Below, in pieces: positions 8,190 through 16,941 of a DNA stretch of 41,574 nucleotides. The stretch spans positions 1-41,574 of the forward strand of contig CALKAQ010000177.1 in the NCBI GenBank assembly GCA_937983075.1, in the 5' to 3' direction. Within the stretch, counting starts at the first letter, position 1. Every line of letters starts with the position of its first letter. The notes under the pieces were generated by a model, which saw only the letters and a program-made list of their open reading frames with translations, did no database searches and was not told where the DNA came from. A program made the translations under genes and the position numbers. The stretch comes from an uncultured bacterium. Lineage in GTDB: Bacteria > Bacillota > Limnochordia > DTU080 > JAAYLA01.

Positions 8190-9079
8190 CGCAGTTGCCA
8201 GGCTCGATCACCATTACGGGCCGAACGCGAGTCATCGGCGTAATGGCCGATCCGGTGGCGCATTCCATGTCACCGCCGATGCACAATCGGGCCTTTGCTG
8301 TGCGAGGCTTGGACATGGTGTACGTTCCGCTGCACGTGAAACCAAAGGATTTAGGTGCTGCGGTGGAGGCGATTCGCGCTCTGAATCTCGTCGGCGTAAA
8401 TGTGACGATACCGCACAAGGTTGCCATCGTCCCGCATCTCGACACGCTGTCGGAACACGCCCGTTTTGTAGGGGCGGTCAACACCGTGGTCAATCGAGAC
8501 GGCGTATTGGAGGGGCACAACACGGACGGAGCCGGTTTCGTCCGCTCCCTGCGCAAAGAGGCGCAGTTTGAGCCGCGAGGACGCCGTCTGCTCATTCTCG
8601 GCGCGGGAGGCGCGGCGCAAGCCATCGCGGTGCAGCTGGCGCTGGAAGGCGCTTCGGAATTGATCATCGCCAACCGCACCTTCGAAAAAGCCGTTCAGTT
8701 GGCGGAGCTGGTGGAACGAGCCGGCGGGCGTGCCCGAGCGGTCGCTTTCAATGAGCTCACCGCACAAGTCGTTGCCGAATGTGATGCCGTCGTGCATACG
8801 ACTTCGTGGGGCATGGCGCCTGAGAGCGACGTTCCGCCAATCATTCCGGCTGAGATGCTCCACGCCGATCTTCTCGTGTGCGACATTGTCTATACGCCCA
8901 GGGAAACTTCGCTGCTGCGTGCGGCGCGGGAACGTGGCTGCGCGGTCCTGCCCGGTTTGGGCATGCTGGTCGAACAGGCCGCGCTCGCTTTTGAACTGTG
9001 GACCGGCGTGGAAGCTCCGGTTGACGCCATGCGTGAAACGCTCGAACAAGTTCTCGCTGAGCGTGCGGAGGCGAAATAA
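8186..9079 (+). CDS. aroE: Shikimate dehydrogenase (NADP+)
   Basis: A 297-residue enzyme that reduces 3-dehydroshikimate to shikimate in aromatic amino acid synthesis. The substrate-binding domain shows GVMADPVAHSMSPPMHN, NVTIPHK with the catalytic Lys, and GAVNT...GHNTDGAGF with the catalytic Asp. The NADP-binding loop is LGAGGAAQAI followed by the NR(T)xxKA motif. The C-terminus has the LPGLGMLVEQA signature. The start is GTG 8186, overlapping the lonC stop, with GAGGGGGAT about 8 nt upstream. The nagA start follows one base after its stop. Confidence 0.95.
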   Translation: MTQLPGSITITGRTRVIGVMADPVAHSMSPPMHNRAFAVRGLDMVYVPLHVKPKDLGAAVEAIRALNLVGVNVTIPHKVAIVPHLDTLSEHARFVGAVNTVVNRDGVLEGHNTDGAGFVRSLRKEAQFEPRGRRLLILGAGGAAQAIAVQLALEGASELIIANRTFEKAVQLAELVERAGGRARAVAFNELTAQVVAECDAVVHTTSWGMAPESDVPPIIPAEMLHADLLVCDIVYTPRETSLLRAARERGCAVLPGLGMLVEQAALAFELWTGVEAPVDAMRETLEQVLAERAEAK

Positions 9080-9080
9080 C

Positions 9081-10292
9081 ATGGGCGTCCACTGGGTCGT
9101 GTGTGGCGGCGATATCGTAATGCAAGACGGCCTCGTCGATGACGGGGCCGTTGTTGTTGTGCACGGCCGCATTGCCTGGGTCGGCCGGCGTGCAGCGCTG
9201 CCGCGCAGGGTGGACGATCCGTGGGGGCGGGGCACCGTACGTGTGAATGCCTTGCCGGAACTGCACGTCGGCGGCCGCCTCGTTGCTCCGGGACTGATCG
9301 ACCTGCATGTGCATGGTGGCGGTGGCGCCGATGTGATGGACGGGACTCTTGACGCATGGGAAGCGCTCGCCGCCGCCCACGCCGCGCACGGGACGACGTC
9401 GCTGCTCGTCACCACGTTGACGGCGCCTGCGGATGAACTGCTGCGGATTGCCCGTATGATTCCGGAGGCGGTTCGCACATCGGAGAGCCGCTCATGGCGT
9501 GGCGCACGCATTCTCGGGCTCCATCTGGAAGGACCGTACATCCACCCGGAACGAGCCGGTGCGCAAAACCCTGCGTACATCCGTCCGCCGAACCCGGCTG
9601 AAATGGAGCGGCTGCTGGAAGCTGCAGACGGTTGGCTGCGTCTGGTCACTCTTGCACCCGAGCTGCCACGTGCCGAAACCGTGATCGCGATGCTGCGCCG
9701 AGCCGGAGTTGCGGTCGCGATGGGACACACCACGGCGACTTACGACGAAGCCATGCAGGCGGTCGAGCTTGGAGTGGGCCATGCGGCGCACACATTCAAC
9801 GCCATGACGGGCCTGCAGGCGCGTGAACCGGGAGCGGTGGGGGCGGTGCTCTTGGATCCACGAGTGCGGGCGGAAGTGATCGCCGACATGCACCACGTCC
9901 ATCCCGCGGTGTTGCGACTGCTGGTCAAGTTGAAGGGAGCCAACGGTGTTTGCCTGATCACCGACGCCATTGCAGCGATGGGGCAAGGCGACGGCCGGTT
10001 GCTTCTCGGCGGCATCCCCGTACATGTGAAAGACGGTGTCTGCCGGCTGGAATCCGGAGCGCTGGCAGGCAGCGTGTTGAGCATGGATCGAGCTTTGGCC
10101 AATATGGTGCGCACGGTCGGGGTCCCCTTGGCCGATGCGGTGACGATGGCTGCGCAAACGCCAGCTGCTGCCATAGGTGCGCACGATGCAGGGGCTATTG
10201 TTCCCGGCCGTCGGGCCGATTTGATCGTGTTGGACGATGAGCTGTGCTGTCGTTTGACCATGGTGGCCGGACGGATTGTGCACAAAAACTAG
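9081..10292 (+). CDS. nagA: N-acetylglucosamine-6-phosphate deacetylase
   Basis: A 403-residue amidohydrolase that deacetylates GlcNAc-6-phosphate to glucosamine-6-phosphate in amino-sugar and peptidoglycan recycling. Metal and catalytic residues are in place: HVH (76, 78), LEGPY with Glu150, GHTTA with His216, HTFNAM with His237, and TDA with Asp295. The C-terminus has the ARxPAAxxG-like turn and the GRRADLIVLD end typical of the family. ATG 9081 is preceded by GCGGAGGCG at 9065-9073. It is the last gene of the lonC operon; no nagB is present in the window, so the next pathway step must be elsewhere. Confidence 0.93.
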   Translation: MGVHWVVCGGDIVMQDGLVDDGAVVVVHGRIAWVGRRAALPRRVDDPWGRGTVRVNALPELHVGGRLVAPGLIDLHVHGGGGADVMDGTLDAWEALAAAHAAHGTTSLLVTTLTAPADELLRIARMIPEAVRTSESRSWRGARILGLHLEGPYIHPERAGAQNPAYIRPPNPAEMERLLEAADGWLRLVTLAPELPRAETVIAMLRRAGVAVAMGHTTATYDEAMQAVELGVGHAAHTFNAMTGLQAREPGAVGAVLLDPRVRAEVIADMHHVHPAVLRLLVKLKGANGVCLITDAIAAMGQGDGRLLLGGIPVHVKDGVCRLESGALAGSVLSMDRALANMVRTVGVPLADAVTMAAQTPAAAIGAHDAGAIVPGRRADLIVLDDELCCRLTMVAGRIVHKN

Positions 10293-10311
10293 TGGATTTG
10301 TGCACAAAAAC
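10276..10311. repeat. Two copies of a TTGTGCACAA palindrome at the nagA 3' end
   Basis: TTGTGCACAAAAAC occurs at 10276-10289 and again at 10298-10311, exactly 22 bp apart. Each copy begins with the perfect 10-bp palindrome TTGTGCACAA. The first lies in the last codons of nagA and the second just after its stop. It could be a duplicated operator for the downstream GH99-like gene or a simple local duplication. Confidence 0.6.
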
Positions 10312-10494
10312 GGCTGAAAAGGCAGGAAGCTGCAAGACGGCGCTGAAATATTGGGAAAGGAAAGTGCTGACCAACAAACGCGTGCATTCTGTCACCGGGC
10401 GACAAGGCGGAATTGTCGGTTGGGTCAGAGCCGCTGCCCCTTCCTTCGAACCGTGGTGAAAGCGGATCCATGCCGCAGCAAAGGGGGACGCGGG

Positions 10495-12753
10495 GTGTTT
10501 CGGGGAGATCGACGAAAGGCATTCGTTGTCAAGCGCCGATTGGCGCTTTCACTCGTTATGGCGGGCGTGCTGGGCTTGGCGATCGTCCATTTGGGCTTAG
10601 ACAAGGTCATAGCCCAAGCTCCGACGGCGGAAATTCATTGGAGTGGACCGGTGGACGGCATCTTTGTTGCCGATGAGCCCATCGTTTGGCGTGTGGAAGT
10701 CGCTTCCGCCGGGGCGACGGCGTGGCACGAGCCGCTGCTGCGTTACGTCGTGACTCCGTTCGGCGGCGAAACACCCGTGGCAGTTGGAAGCGTCGCTCTT
10801 TCGGTTGGAGCAGACGGTGTCGGGGTAGCGGAGCTTGTACTGCAGCCAACCGATCTCCCGGCTGCCGAGCAAGCGGTATGGTATCAACTGCGGATCACAC
10901 TGGCGACGGCCTCCGGCGAGGTGGAACTTTTCGACCCGTCGGTGGACGGCGGTGAACCGGTGCGCGCTTTTGGAGTCGTCCCTCGCTACGAGGGGGGCCT
11001 GCTCGCCCCTACGGCTTTTTCTCCGCCGGTCGATTCAGCGCGCCGGGTCATGGCGTTCTACTATACATGGTACGGACATCCGGAGCGAACCGGCACGTGG
11101 CACCATTGGACCGAAGGCGGGCACAATCCCGATCGTTTCACACCGCAGGGCTTGCGGGACATCGGTTCAACGCATTATCCCGTGCTGGGAACATACGATT
11201 CGTTTGACGTTGACGTCATCCGGCGGCACTTGGCGTGGGCCGAGGCGGCACGCATCGACGTGCTCATTGCGACATGGTGGGGCCAAGGCGACTTCACCGA
11301 TCGCGTGCTGGAACCGCTGCTCGATGCTGCAGCCGAAACAAGAGTCCGGATCGCTTTTTACTATGAAGTCGTGCCGAATCATGATCCGGCGCGCGCCGTC
11401 GATGATTTCCTCTACTTGCTCACCCGGTACGGAGATCATCCGGGTACGTTCAAGTACGAAGGAGAACCGGTCATTTTCATTTACAGCCGGGCCATTCACC
11501 AGCTCACTCATGCGCAGTGGGAAAGAGTCCTGCAAACTGTGAAAGCTTCGCATGGGGCACGCTTTATTGCCGATACGGGCGACGGCGATTGGGCAGAGAT
11601 TTTCGACGGTTTGCATATGTATAATCCGGTGCCTCAAGTCGTCGCCGGAGTCGATATGAGCCGGGTGTACGAAGCGCTCGTCCGGGCTGCCTCCGATCAT
11701 GGCAAGATATCGGCCGTTACGGTGCTGCCGGGATACGATGATTCCTACATTGGGCGTATCCATCCGATCGTCGCACCGCGCGAGGACGGACAGTTGTATG
11801 ATCGTCTATGGGCGACCGCGATTCAAAGCCGTCCGGACTGGGTGTTGGTGACGTCCTTCAATGAATGGCATGAGGGCTCCGACATTGAGCCGAGTTTGGA
11901 ACACGGATATGCCTATCTGGAAGCGACGGCTTACTGGGCGGAACAATTCCGTACGGCTTCGGAACGGACGTTTTGGCTTGGCCGTCTGAGTTTCCCTGCA
12001 GTCGTGCCGCCGGGAGGCTTCGCGGAATTTTCATTTGAAGTGGAGACGGAACATGAAGGTGAAGACCTGGTGGTCGACTGGGATTTGCCTGCGGGCTGGG
12101 AAGTGGTCTTACTGCAGCCGAAAGGCGCACCTGCAGGCGTCCGCACGCTGGAAGGAGCTCTGACGGTGCCGAAGACTGCGGCGACGGGAACATACGCTGT
12201 TCGCGCTGATGTTCATCTCGGAGGGTACAGTCAGTCGTTCGAAGTGCAGCTTGGCGTCGTCGAGGCGGAACGTGCTCCATACGCCGGCGGCAGCGGAGCG
12301 TGGGTCGAGCTCGGAGAGGTGAACCGGGCATTCGGACTCGCACAGCGCGAAGCCGCGGACGGGAAGACCGAAGCGGTGAACGTGGCCGGCGTGGAAGGGC
12401 GGCGTACGGTGCCGGGTGTCTCCGACTTCAAGTACATGTATTTCGACGTGATCGATTCGTTTCTGTACGATATCGAAGGGGAAACGATCGAAATCGTCGT
12501 CGAGTATCTCGATGAAGGAACCGGAACCTTTCAAATCCAATATGATTCGCACAATCCTTCGGCGCCATTGGACGGAGCCTATGCCAACGGTCCGTCATGG
12601 CGTCTGACGAACACCGGCACGTGGAAGCAGGTGACGTTTACCTTCCATAACGCCCGGCTGGCCAATCGCCAAAATGAAGGCAGCGATTTTCGCATCGCGG
12701 TCGGTACCGGCTCGATGATCGTAAGTCGGGTGTGGATTCGCTGGATAAAATAA
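10495..12753 (+). CDS. Secreted GH99/GH71-like glycoside hydrolase with C-terminal beta-sandwich domain
   Basis: A 752-residue protein with a basic N-terminus and hydrophobic core typical of a signal peptide (about 1-40). Residues about 180-490 form the catalytic-like domain: it opens with VMAFYYTWYGHPE, continues through LIATWWGQGDF and IAFYYEV, and has the acidic motif TSFNEWHEGSDIEPS near residues 453-466. This pattern is that of GH99-like proteins, related to endo-alpha-mannosidases and found in polysaccharide-processing loci. Residues about 600-752 look like a carbohydrate-binding beta-sandwich. GTG 10495 is chosen because AAAGGGGG lies about 8 nt upstream and the signal peptide follows directly; an upstream in-frame TTG at 10351 lacks both. 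Substrate unknown. Confidence 0.75.
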   Translation: MFRGDRRKAFVVKRRLALSLVMAGVLGLAIVHLGLDKVIAQAPTAEIHWSGPVDGIFVADEPIVWRVEVASAGATAWHEPLLRYVVTPFGGETPVAVGSVALSVGADGVGVAELVLQPTDLPAAEQAVWYQLRITLATASGEVELFDPSVDGGEPVRAFGVVPRYEGGLLAPTAFSPPVDSARRVMAFYYTWYGHPERTGTWHHWTEGGHNPDRFTPQGLRDIGSTHYPVLGTYDSFDVDVIRRHLAWAEAARIDVLIATWWGQGDFTDRVLEPLLDAAAETRVRIAFYYEVVPNHDPARAVDDFLYLLTRYGDHPGTFKYEGEPVIFIYSRAIHQLTHAQWERVLQTVKASHGARFIADTGDGDWAEIFDGLHMYNPVPQVVAGVDMSRVYEALVRAASDHGKISAVTVLPGYDDSYIGRIHPIVAPREDGQLYDRLWATAIQSRPDWVLVTSFNEWHEGSDIEPSLEHGYAYLEATAYWAEQFRTASERTFWLGRLSFPAVVPPGGFAEFSFEVETEHEGEDLVVDWDLPAGWEVVLLQPKGAPAGVRTLEGALTVPKTAATGTYAVRADVHLGGYSQSFEVQLGVVEAERAPYAGGSGAWVELGEVNRAFGLAQREAADGKTEAVNVAGVEGRRTVPGVSDFKYMYFDVIDSFLYDIEGETIEIVVEYLDEGTGTFQIQYDSHNPSAPLDGAYANGPSWRLTNTGTWKQVTFTFHNARLANRQNEGSDFRIAVGTGSMIVSRVWIRWIK

Positions 12754-12938
12754 AAATGAGTATTTTCCAACTTGCGGCAGGGAATGTCATACCCGGTGTT
12801 GCATTGTGATAAGCTAAGAGCAATTTAGCCCGGCAGGAACGCTCCTAGGTGTCGGTGAAGAAGCTCATTTAAATTAAACTCGGACCATTGGTATCGCTTG
12901 CCGCATCGGAGAACGCAGCTCAAAAGGAGGCAGCGAAA

Positions 12939-14081
12939 GTGGCGAATGTGGGAAGTTTGGCCATCGATGGAGAGCATGCGCAGGGAGGTGACGCCATATC
13001 CTTCACCATCGTCGGCGAAGCGCGCACTGCTTTTTCCACGTGGCTTCTTGATGGTTTGAAAGCTTATCTCCGCCAGAAAGGATATGTGTTCCATCTCAAG
13101 CCTCCGCCCAATATCCGTTTGGTCTTGAACGCCATTGATCCGGACAATCCTCAGCCGTATCGCCGGAAGGCGCAGGCGACGTTCGTCGTTTCGGTGACCG
13201 AAATCCACGAGAAGCCTGAAAACGTGCTGCAATACGCTTATCCGAAGCTCGTTCGGTCGTTGTCGAACCTCCTTGTGCTTATTATTCATACCGACGCAGG
13301 GACGGAAACGCATTTCATCACTCCCGAGCAAGGGTATTACCAATTGAAAGCGTCCGTCGACGACAGTGAAGCGTATTTTGCGGAGTTTTACCGCCGGCTC
13401 GAGCCCATTGCCACGTCGCAGCTCATTATCGACAACGAATTTCACACCGATCTGCCCGAAGAATTGTGGGACGGCGACGAATTTACCGAGCAGCTGTTTT
13501 GGGCGGGCAAAAAGCTCGACGCATACAACCTACTTCCGGCACCTTTTCCTCTGGAAGAAGTTCTTTCACCGCGGGATATGCGTCACTTGCATCGCCTGTA
13601 CAGCATGGGGGGATTGAGCTACGGCAATCTGAGCGTGCGTCGTGACGCCGAAACCTTTTGGATGAGCGCCAGCGGCGTCGACAAATCGAACATGCATAAA
13701 GTCGGTGAGCACGTGCTGCTGGTCAAAGGGTTCGACGCGGAGCGCGGCGTCATGCTTCTCAGCGTGCCGCCCAACATTAAACCGCGCCGGGTTTCGGTCG
13801 ACGCCATCGAACACTATTTGATTTATCGGGAACATCCGCAAGTGGGCGCGATCGTTCACGTCCACGCTTGGATGGAAAACGTCCCCGCGACAGAAATGAA
13901 TTATCCTTGCGGGACGCTTCAGCTTGCCCAGGCGGTGGCGGACCTTGTGCGTCAGGCGGACGATCCCGCACGCGCGGTCATCGGTCTGAAAAATCACGGG
14001 CTGACCATTACAGGAACGAGCATGGAAGACATATTCGAACGCATTGACGGGAAGATCATTCCGCAAGTCCCGATGTCCTGA
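12939..14081 (+). CDS. Class II aldolase/adducin-family protein with an N-terminal extension domain
   Basis: A 380-residue protein. The C-terminal 190 residues are a class II aldolase/adducin domain with the metal ligands in HVHA (His307, His309) and KNHGL (His353), and a GNLSVR strand followed by ASGVDKS that would bind the phosphate or carboxylate end of the substrate. The first 190 residues form a separate domain I do not recognise (ISFTIVGEARTAFSTWLL through FITPEQGYYQLK). Such aldolases split or epimerise sugar phosphates or hydroxy-keto acids. GTG 12939 has AAAAGGAGG 8 nt upstream. It leads a set of genes with a zinc dehydrogenase and an FAH-family hydrolase. Confidence 0.75.
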   Translation: MANVGSLAIDGEHAQGGDAISFTIVGEARTAFSTWLLDGLKAYLRQKGYVFHLKPPPNIRLVLNAIDPDNPQPYRRKAQATFVVSVTEIHEKPENVLQYAYPKLVRSLSNLLVLIIHTDAGTETHFITPEQGYYQLKASVDDSEAYFAEFYRRLEPIATSQLIIDNEFHTDLPEELWDGDEFTEQLFWAGKKLDAYNLLPAPFPLEEVLSPRDMRHLHRLYSMGGLSYGNLSVRRDAETFWMSASGVDKSNMHKVGEHVLLVKGFDAERGVMLLSVPPNIKPRRVSVDAIEHYLIYREHPQVGAIVHVHAWMENVPATEMNYPCGTLQLAQAVADLVRQADDPARAVIGLKNHGLTITGTSMEDIFERIDGKIIPQVPMS

Positions 14082-14108
14082 CCGGGTACCGAAAACGGAT
14101 GTGATGGA

Positions 14109-15437
14109 TTGAAGGCCGTTTGCTACGACTTCACAATCCCCAAGTACTTGGCGGCGCGGTTGCTTGGCAACCGCTTTCCACGCATTCACACCTCGCGGCT
14201 GTCGGCGGTGTCGTTCAAAGAGGTGCCGGATCCTCGTTTGCGCGGGCCGGAGTGGGTATTGGTGGAACCCCGCCTCTCCGGCATTTGCGGCACCGACATG
14301 GGGACCATCACGGCAAAATCCAGCCCGGCGCTGGCGCCTTATGTATCGTTCCCATCGGTGATGGGGCACGAAGTTGTCGCGGATGTCATCGAGGTGGGGG
14401 AAGCGGTCGATCATTGCCAACCCGGCGACCGTGTCGTCATCGACCCGTTTATTTCCTGCTATGTGCGCGGTTTGGAGCCGTGTCCCAGCTGCGCACGCGG
14501 GTTGACGGCGCGCTGTGAACGAGCCGCTGGCGATGAATCCGGTGATCAACTTCAAGCGCCGGGAATGATCCTCGGTTTTTGCCGCGAATTGCCGGGAGCA
14601 TGGGCCGAACGGATGGTGGTCCATCGGTCGCAGGTTTTCCAGGTGCCCGATGCCCTGAGCGACGAGGTAGCGGTGCTCGTCGAACCGCTCGCGGTTTGCG
14701 TGCACGCAGCGCTGAAACGCTTGCCCGCTCCCGGTGATCGGGTGCTTGTGTTGGGCGGCGGTACGATCGGGCTGTGCATGGTCGCCGCGTTGCGCCTGCT
14801 CGATCTCGATGTGCAAATTGCCGTTTCGGTGCGGTATGATTTCCAAAAGGAGCTCGCGCTCACTTTGGGCGCCGATGCCGCGTTTACGGGCCGCGACGCC
14901 GCCGTACAAGCCGCAAAGGCCATGACGACGGTGAAAGCACACCGGCCGCCCATCGGCCCGCAGGTGTATATGGGCGGGTTCGACGTCGTCTACGATTGCG
15001 TCGGCAGCTCTTCTTCGGTTGACGACGCGCTGCGCCTGACGCGCTCCGGCGGGTCCATTGTGTTGGTCGGCGGAGCCGGCGAGCTGCCCAAAATCGATTG
15101 GACGTTTGTGTGGACGCAAGAGCTGACTGTGACCGGTACGATCGGCTACGGCATCGAAACATGGGAAGGGCGTCGAGTACATACATTTTACTTGACTATG
15201 GAGCGGCTGCTCGCACGTCCCGATTTGCCTCTCGGCCGCATGATTACGCACCGTTTTTCTTTGGATGAATACCGGGAGGCGCTGCGCGTCAATCTTGGCC
15301 GCAGTCGGGCTAAAGCCATTAAGACGGTGTTTCAACGGCGACCGAAGCCAAACGTTGTGCAAACAGTAGAGAAGATTGCTGAACCGCATAAGGAAAATTT
15401 GTCTGACCTTCCTCAGCAGGCACAAGGGGCGTCTTAG
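14109..15437 (+). CDS. Zinc-dependent medium-chain alcohol/sugar dehydrogenase
   Basis: A 442-residue medium-chain dehydrogenase/reductase. Catalytic zinc ligands are Cys60 (SGICGTD), His87-Glu88 (MGHEV) and Glu192 (VEPLA). Structural zinc cysteines are at 117, 125, 128 and 136. The NAD(P)-binding loop is VLGGGTIG (about 214-221). It is longer than the usual 340-380 residues owing to an N-terminal insert and a 40-residue polar tail after KTVFQ. It probably oxidises a sugar alcohol or aldonate. TTG 14109 is the only start that gives the normal MKAVCYD beginning; the ribosome site is weak, so translation may depend on coupling to the aldolase gene 27 nt upstream. Confidence 0.82.
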   Translation: MKAVCYDFTIPKYLAARLLGNRFPRIHTSRLSAVSFKEVPDPRLRGPEWVLVEPRLSGICGTDMGTITAKSSPALAPYVSFPSVMGHEVVADVIEVGEAVDHCQPGDRVVIDPFISCYVRGLEPCPSCARGLTARCERAAGDESGDQLQAPGMILGFCRELPGAWAERMVVHRSQVFQVPDALSDEVAVLVEPLAVCVHAALKRLPAPGDRVLVLGGGTIGLCMVAALRLLDLDVQIAVSVRYDFQKELALTLGADAAFTGRDAAVQAAKAMTTVKAHRPPIGPQVYMGGFDVVYDCVGSSSSVDDALRLTRSGGSIVLVGGAGELPKIDWTFVWTQELTVTGTIGYGIETWEGRRVHTFYLTMERLLARPDLPLGRMITHRFSLDEYREALRVNLGRSRAKAIKTVFQRRPKPNVVQTVEKIAEPHKENLSDLPQQAQGAS

Positions 15438-15476
15438 GCGAAGTATTCAAGTCGGCATCCTGGGGAGGGAGGTCGC

Positions 15477-16460
15477 TTGCGCCTCGTAACCTATGCAAAT
15501 CGCGGGCAGCCGCAAAGCAAGCCGCGCCTCGGCGTCGAATTTGGCTGCATGATTGTCGACGTTCAGGCGGCTTGTGTCGCGTATGCAATGCGTCACGACG
15601 GACCGGCGGGTGCCGAAACCGCTCTAGCCGTGGTGCCGTCGGACATGCGTACGTTCATCCGACGCTATCCTCTGCTGCGCAAACAAATTGAGCCGGCGCT
15701 GCGCATGGCGGCAGATGCGCTCGCTCGTGTGGATGGCGCCGAAGCGCTCGAACTCGTCGCTGCAGGGAGCCCTGTCGCGGTGCCTCGTGCAGACGTGCGC
15801 CTTCTGGCGCCGCTGCTCGATCCGCCGAAAATTGTTTGCGTGGGGCTGAATTATCGAGATCACGCCATCGAAACCGGCCTGGCCATCCCGGCGAGTCCGG
15901 TGTTGTTCTCGAAATATTCCTCAGCGATCGTTGGCCCTGACGAAGCCGTGGTCCATCCGGGATCGGAACTGACAACGCGGCTCGATTACGAAGTCGAGCT
16001 CGCCGTGGTCATTGGGATTGGAGGCAAGCAGATTCCTGAGAGCAAAGCGCTCGATCACGTGTTTGGCTATACGGTGGCCAATGACATTTCCGCTCGTGAT
16101 TTGCAATTTCAAGAAGGCCAATGGCTCAAGGGCAAAACATTGGATACGTTTTTGCCGCTCGGTCCGGCCATTGTGACGGCGGATGAAATTGAAGATCCGC
16201 ATCGTTTGCACATTCGTTTGGACTTAAACGGTCAAACCATGCAGTCGTCCTCAACCGAGGAAATGATCTTTCGCATTCCCTATCTCATCGCTTATTTGTC
16301 GAAACTTTTTACACTCGAGCCGGGCGACCTCATACTCACGGGAACCCCTGCGGGGGTAGGGCATGCTCGCCGTCCGCCGGTTTATCTTCAACCCGGTGAT
16401 ATCATGCGAGCCGAGATTGACGGCATCGGCGTATTGGAAAACCGGGTTACTGGGGGTTGA
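15477..16460 (+). CDS. Fumarylacetoacetate hydrolase (FAH) family protein
   Basis: A 327-residue hydrolase. The FAH fold is clear from KIVCVGLNYRDHAIETG, the metal-binding LDYEVELAVVIG, the GYTVANDISARDLQ motif, the WLKGKTLDTFLPLGP block and LTGTPAGVG near the end. Members cleave carbon-carbon bonds in 2,4-diketo or 2-oxo acids. With an aldolase and a dehydrogenase next to it, one plausible role is the last step of a 2,4-diketo-3-deoxy sugar acid route, but aromatic breakdown is an alternative. TTG 15477 follows GGGAGG by about 4 nt. The stop at 16458-16460 is in the same frame as the following DUF420 gene. Confidence 0.88.
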   Translation: MRLVTYANRGQPQSKPRLGVEFGCMIVDVQAACVAYAMRHDGPAGAETALAVVPSDMRTFIRRYPLLRKQIEPALRMAADALARVDGAEALELVAAGSPVAVPRADVRLLAPLLDPPKIVCVGLNYRDHAIETGLAIPASPVLFSKYSSAIVGPDEAVVHPGSELTTRLDYEVELAVVIGIGGKQIPESKALDHVFGYTVANDISARDLQFQEGQWLKGKTLDTFLPLGPAIVTADEIEDPHRLHIRLDLNGQTMQSSSTEEMIFRIPYLIAYLSKLFTLEPGDLILTGTPAGVGHARRPPVYLQPGDIMRAEIDGIGVLENRVTGG

Positions 16461-16505
16461 ATTGCGATCGACTGGGCACGTATTTTACCTGCTGCAAACG
16501 CTCTG

Positions 16506-16886
16506 ATGAATGTCATCGTCGCCATCTTGCTCGTCGTCGGGTACGTGCAGATTCGACGGAAGCAATACGAGAAGCACGAGCGTACCATGTGGGTTGCAAC
16601 CGGGATCACGGTGCTGTTTTTCATCACGTACATCACGCGTACGATGCTGTACGGCACTACCCCGTTTCCGCATACCGGATGGATGCGCACGCTGTACTTG
16701 ACCATTTTGTTTTCGCATCTTTCTTTGGCGATTGTGGTTGTGCCGTTGGCAATCATTTCGCTTTACCATGCCGTAAAGCGTCGTTACGACCGGCACCGTC
16801 GCTTCGCGAAAATCTTGTGGCCGCTTTGGCTGTATGTATCGATCACCGGTCCCACGGTATATTTGTTCTTGCGCCCGTACTATTGA
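16506..16886 (+). CDS. DUF420 (CtaM/YozB-like) membrane protein
   Basis: At least 126 residues with four membrane segments; the RRKQYEKHERTMW and TYITRTMLYG motifs and the HLSLA helix match the DUF420 family, whose B. subtilis member CtaM is needed for a haem-copper oxidase. ATG 16506 has no ribosome site and falls inside the first helix. Homology appears to start earlier: the same frame reads IAIDWARILPAANALMNV from an ATT codon at 16461, immediately after the FAH stop, with no ATG, GTG or TTG in between. The true start may be the rare ATT, or a single extra A at 16460 may separate a TTG at 16457 from this frame. Confidence 0.75.
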   Translation: MNVIVAILLVVGYVQIRRKQYEKHERTMWVATGITVLFFITYITRTMLYGTTPFPHTGWMRTLYLTILFSHLSLAIVVVPLAIISLYHAVKRRYDRHRRFAKILWPLWLYVSITGPTVYLFLRPYY

Positions 16887-16941
16887 GGCGGCGCTCGCAA
16901 ACCTATCGATCAACCTGCAACAAACCTGAAGGTGGAGGAAG

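Noticed and set aside
10351..10494. Upstream extension of the GH99-like protein to TTG 10351
   Set aside because: It would put 48 non-conserved residues before a clear signal peptide; GTG 10495 has a good ribosome site.
13566..15425. 619-codon open frame on the minus strand
   Set aside because: It is antisense to the aldolase and dehydrogenase genes, whose motifs are clear; its translation is rich in Arg, His and Cys with no domain.
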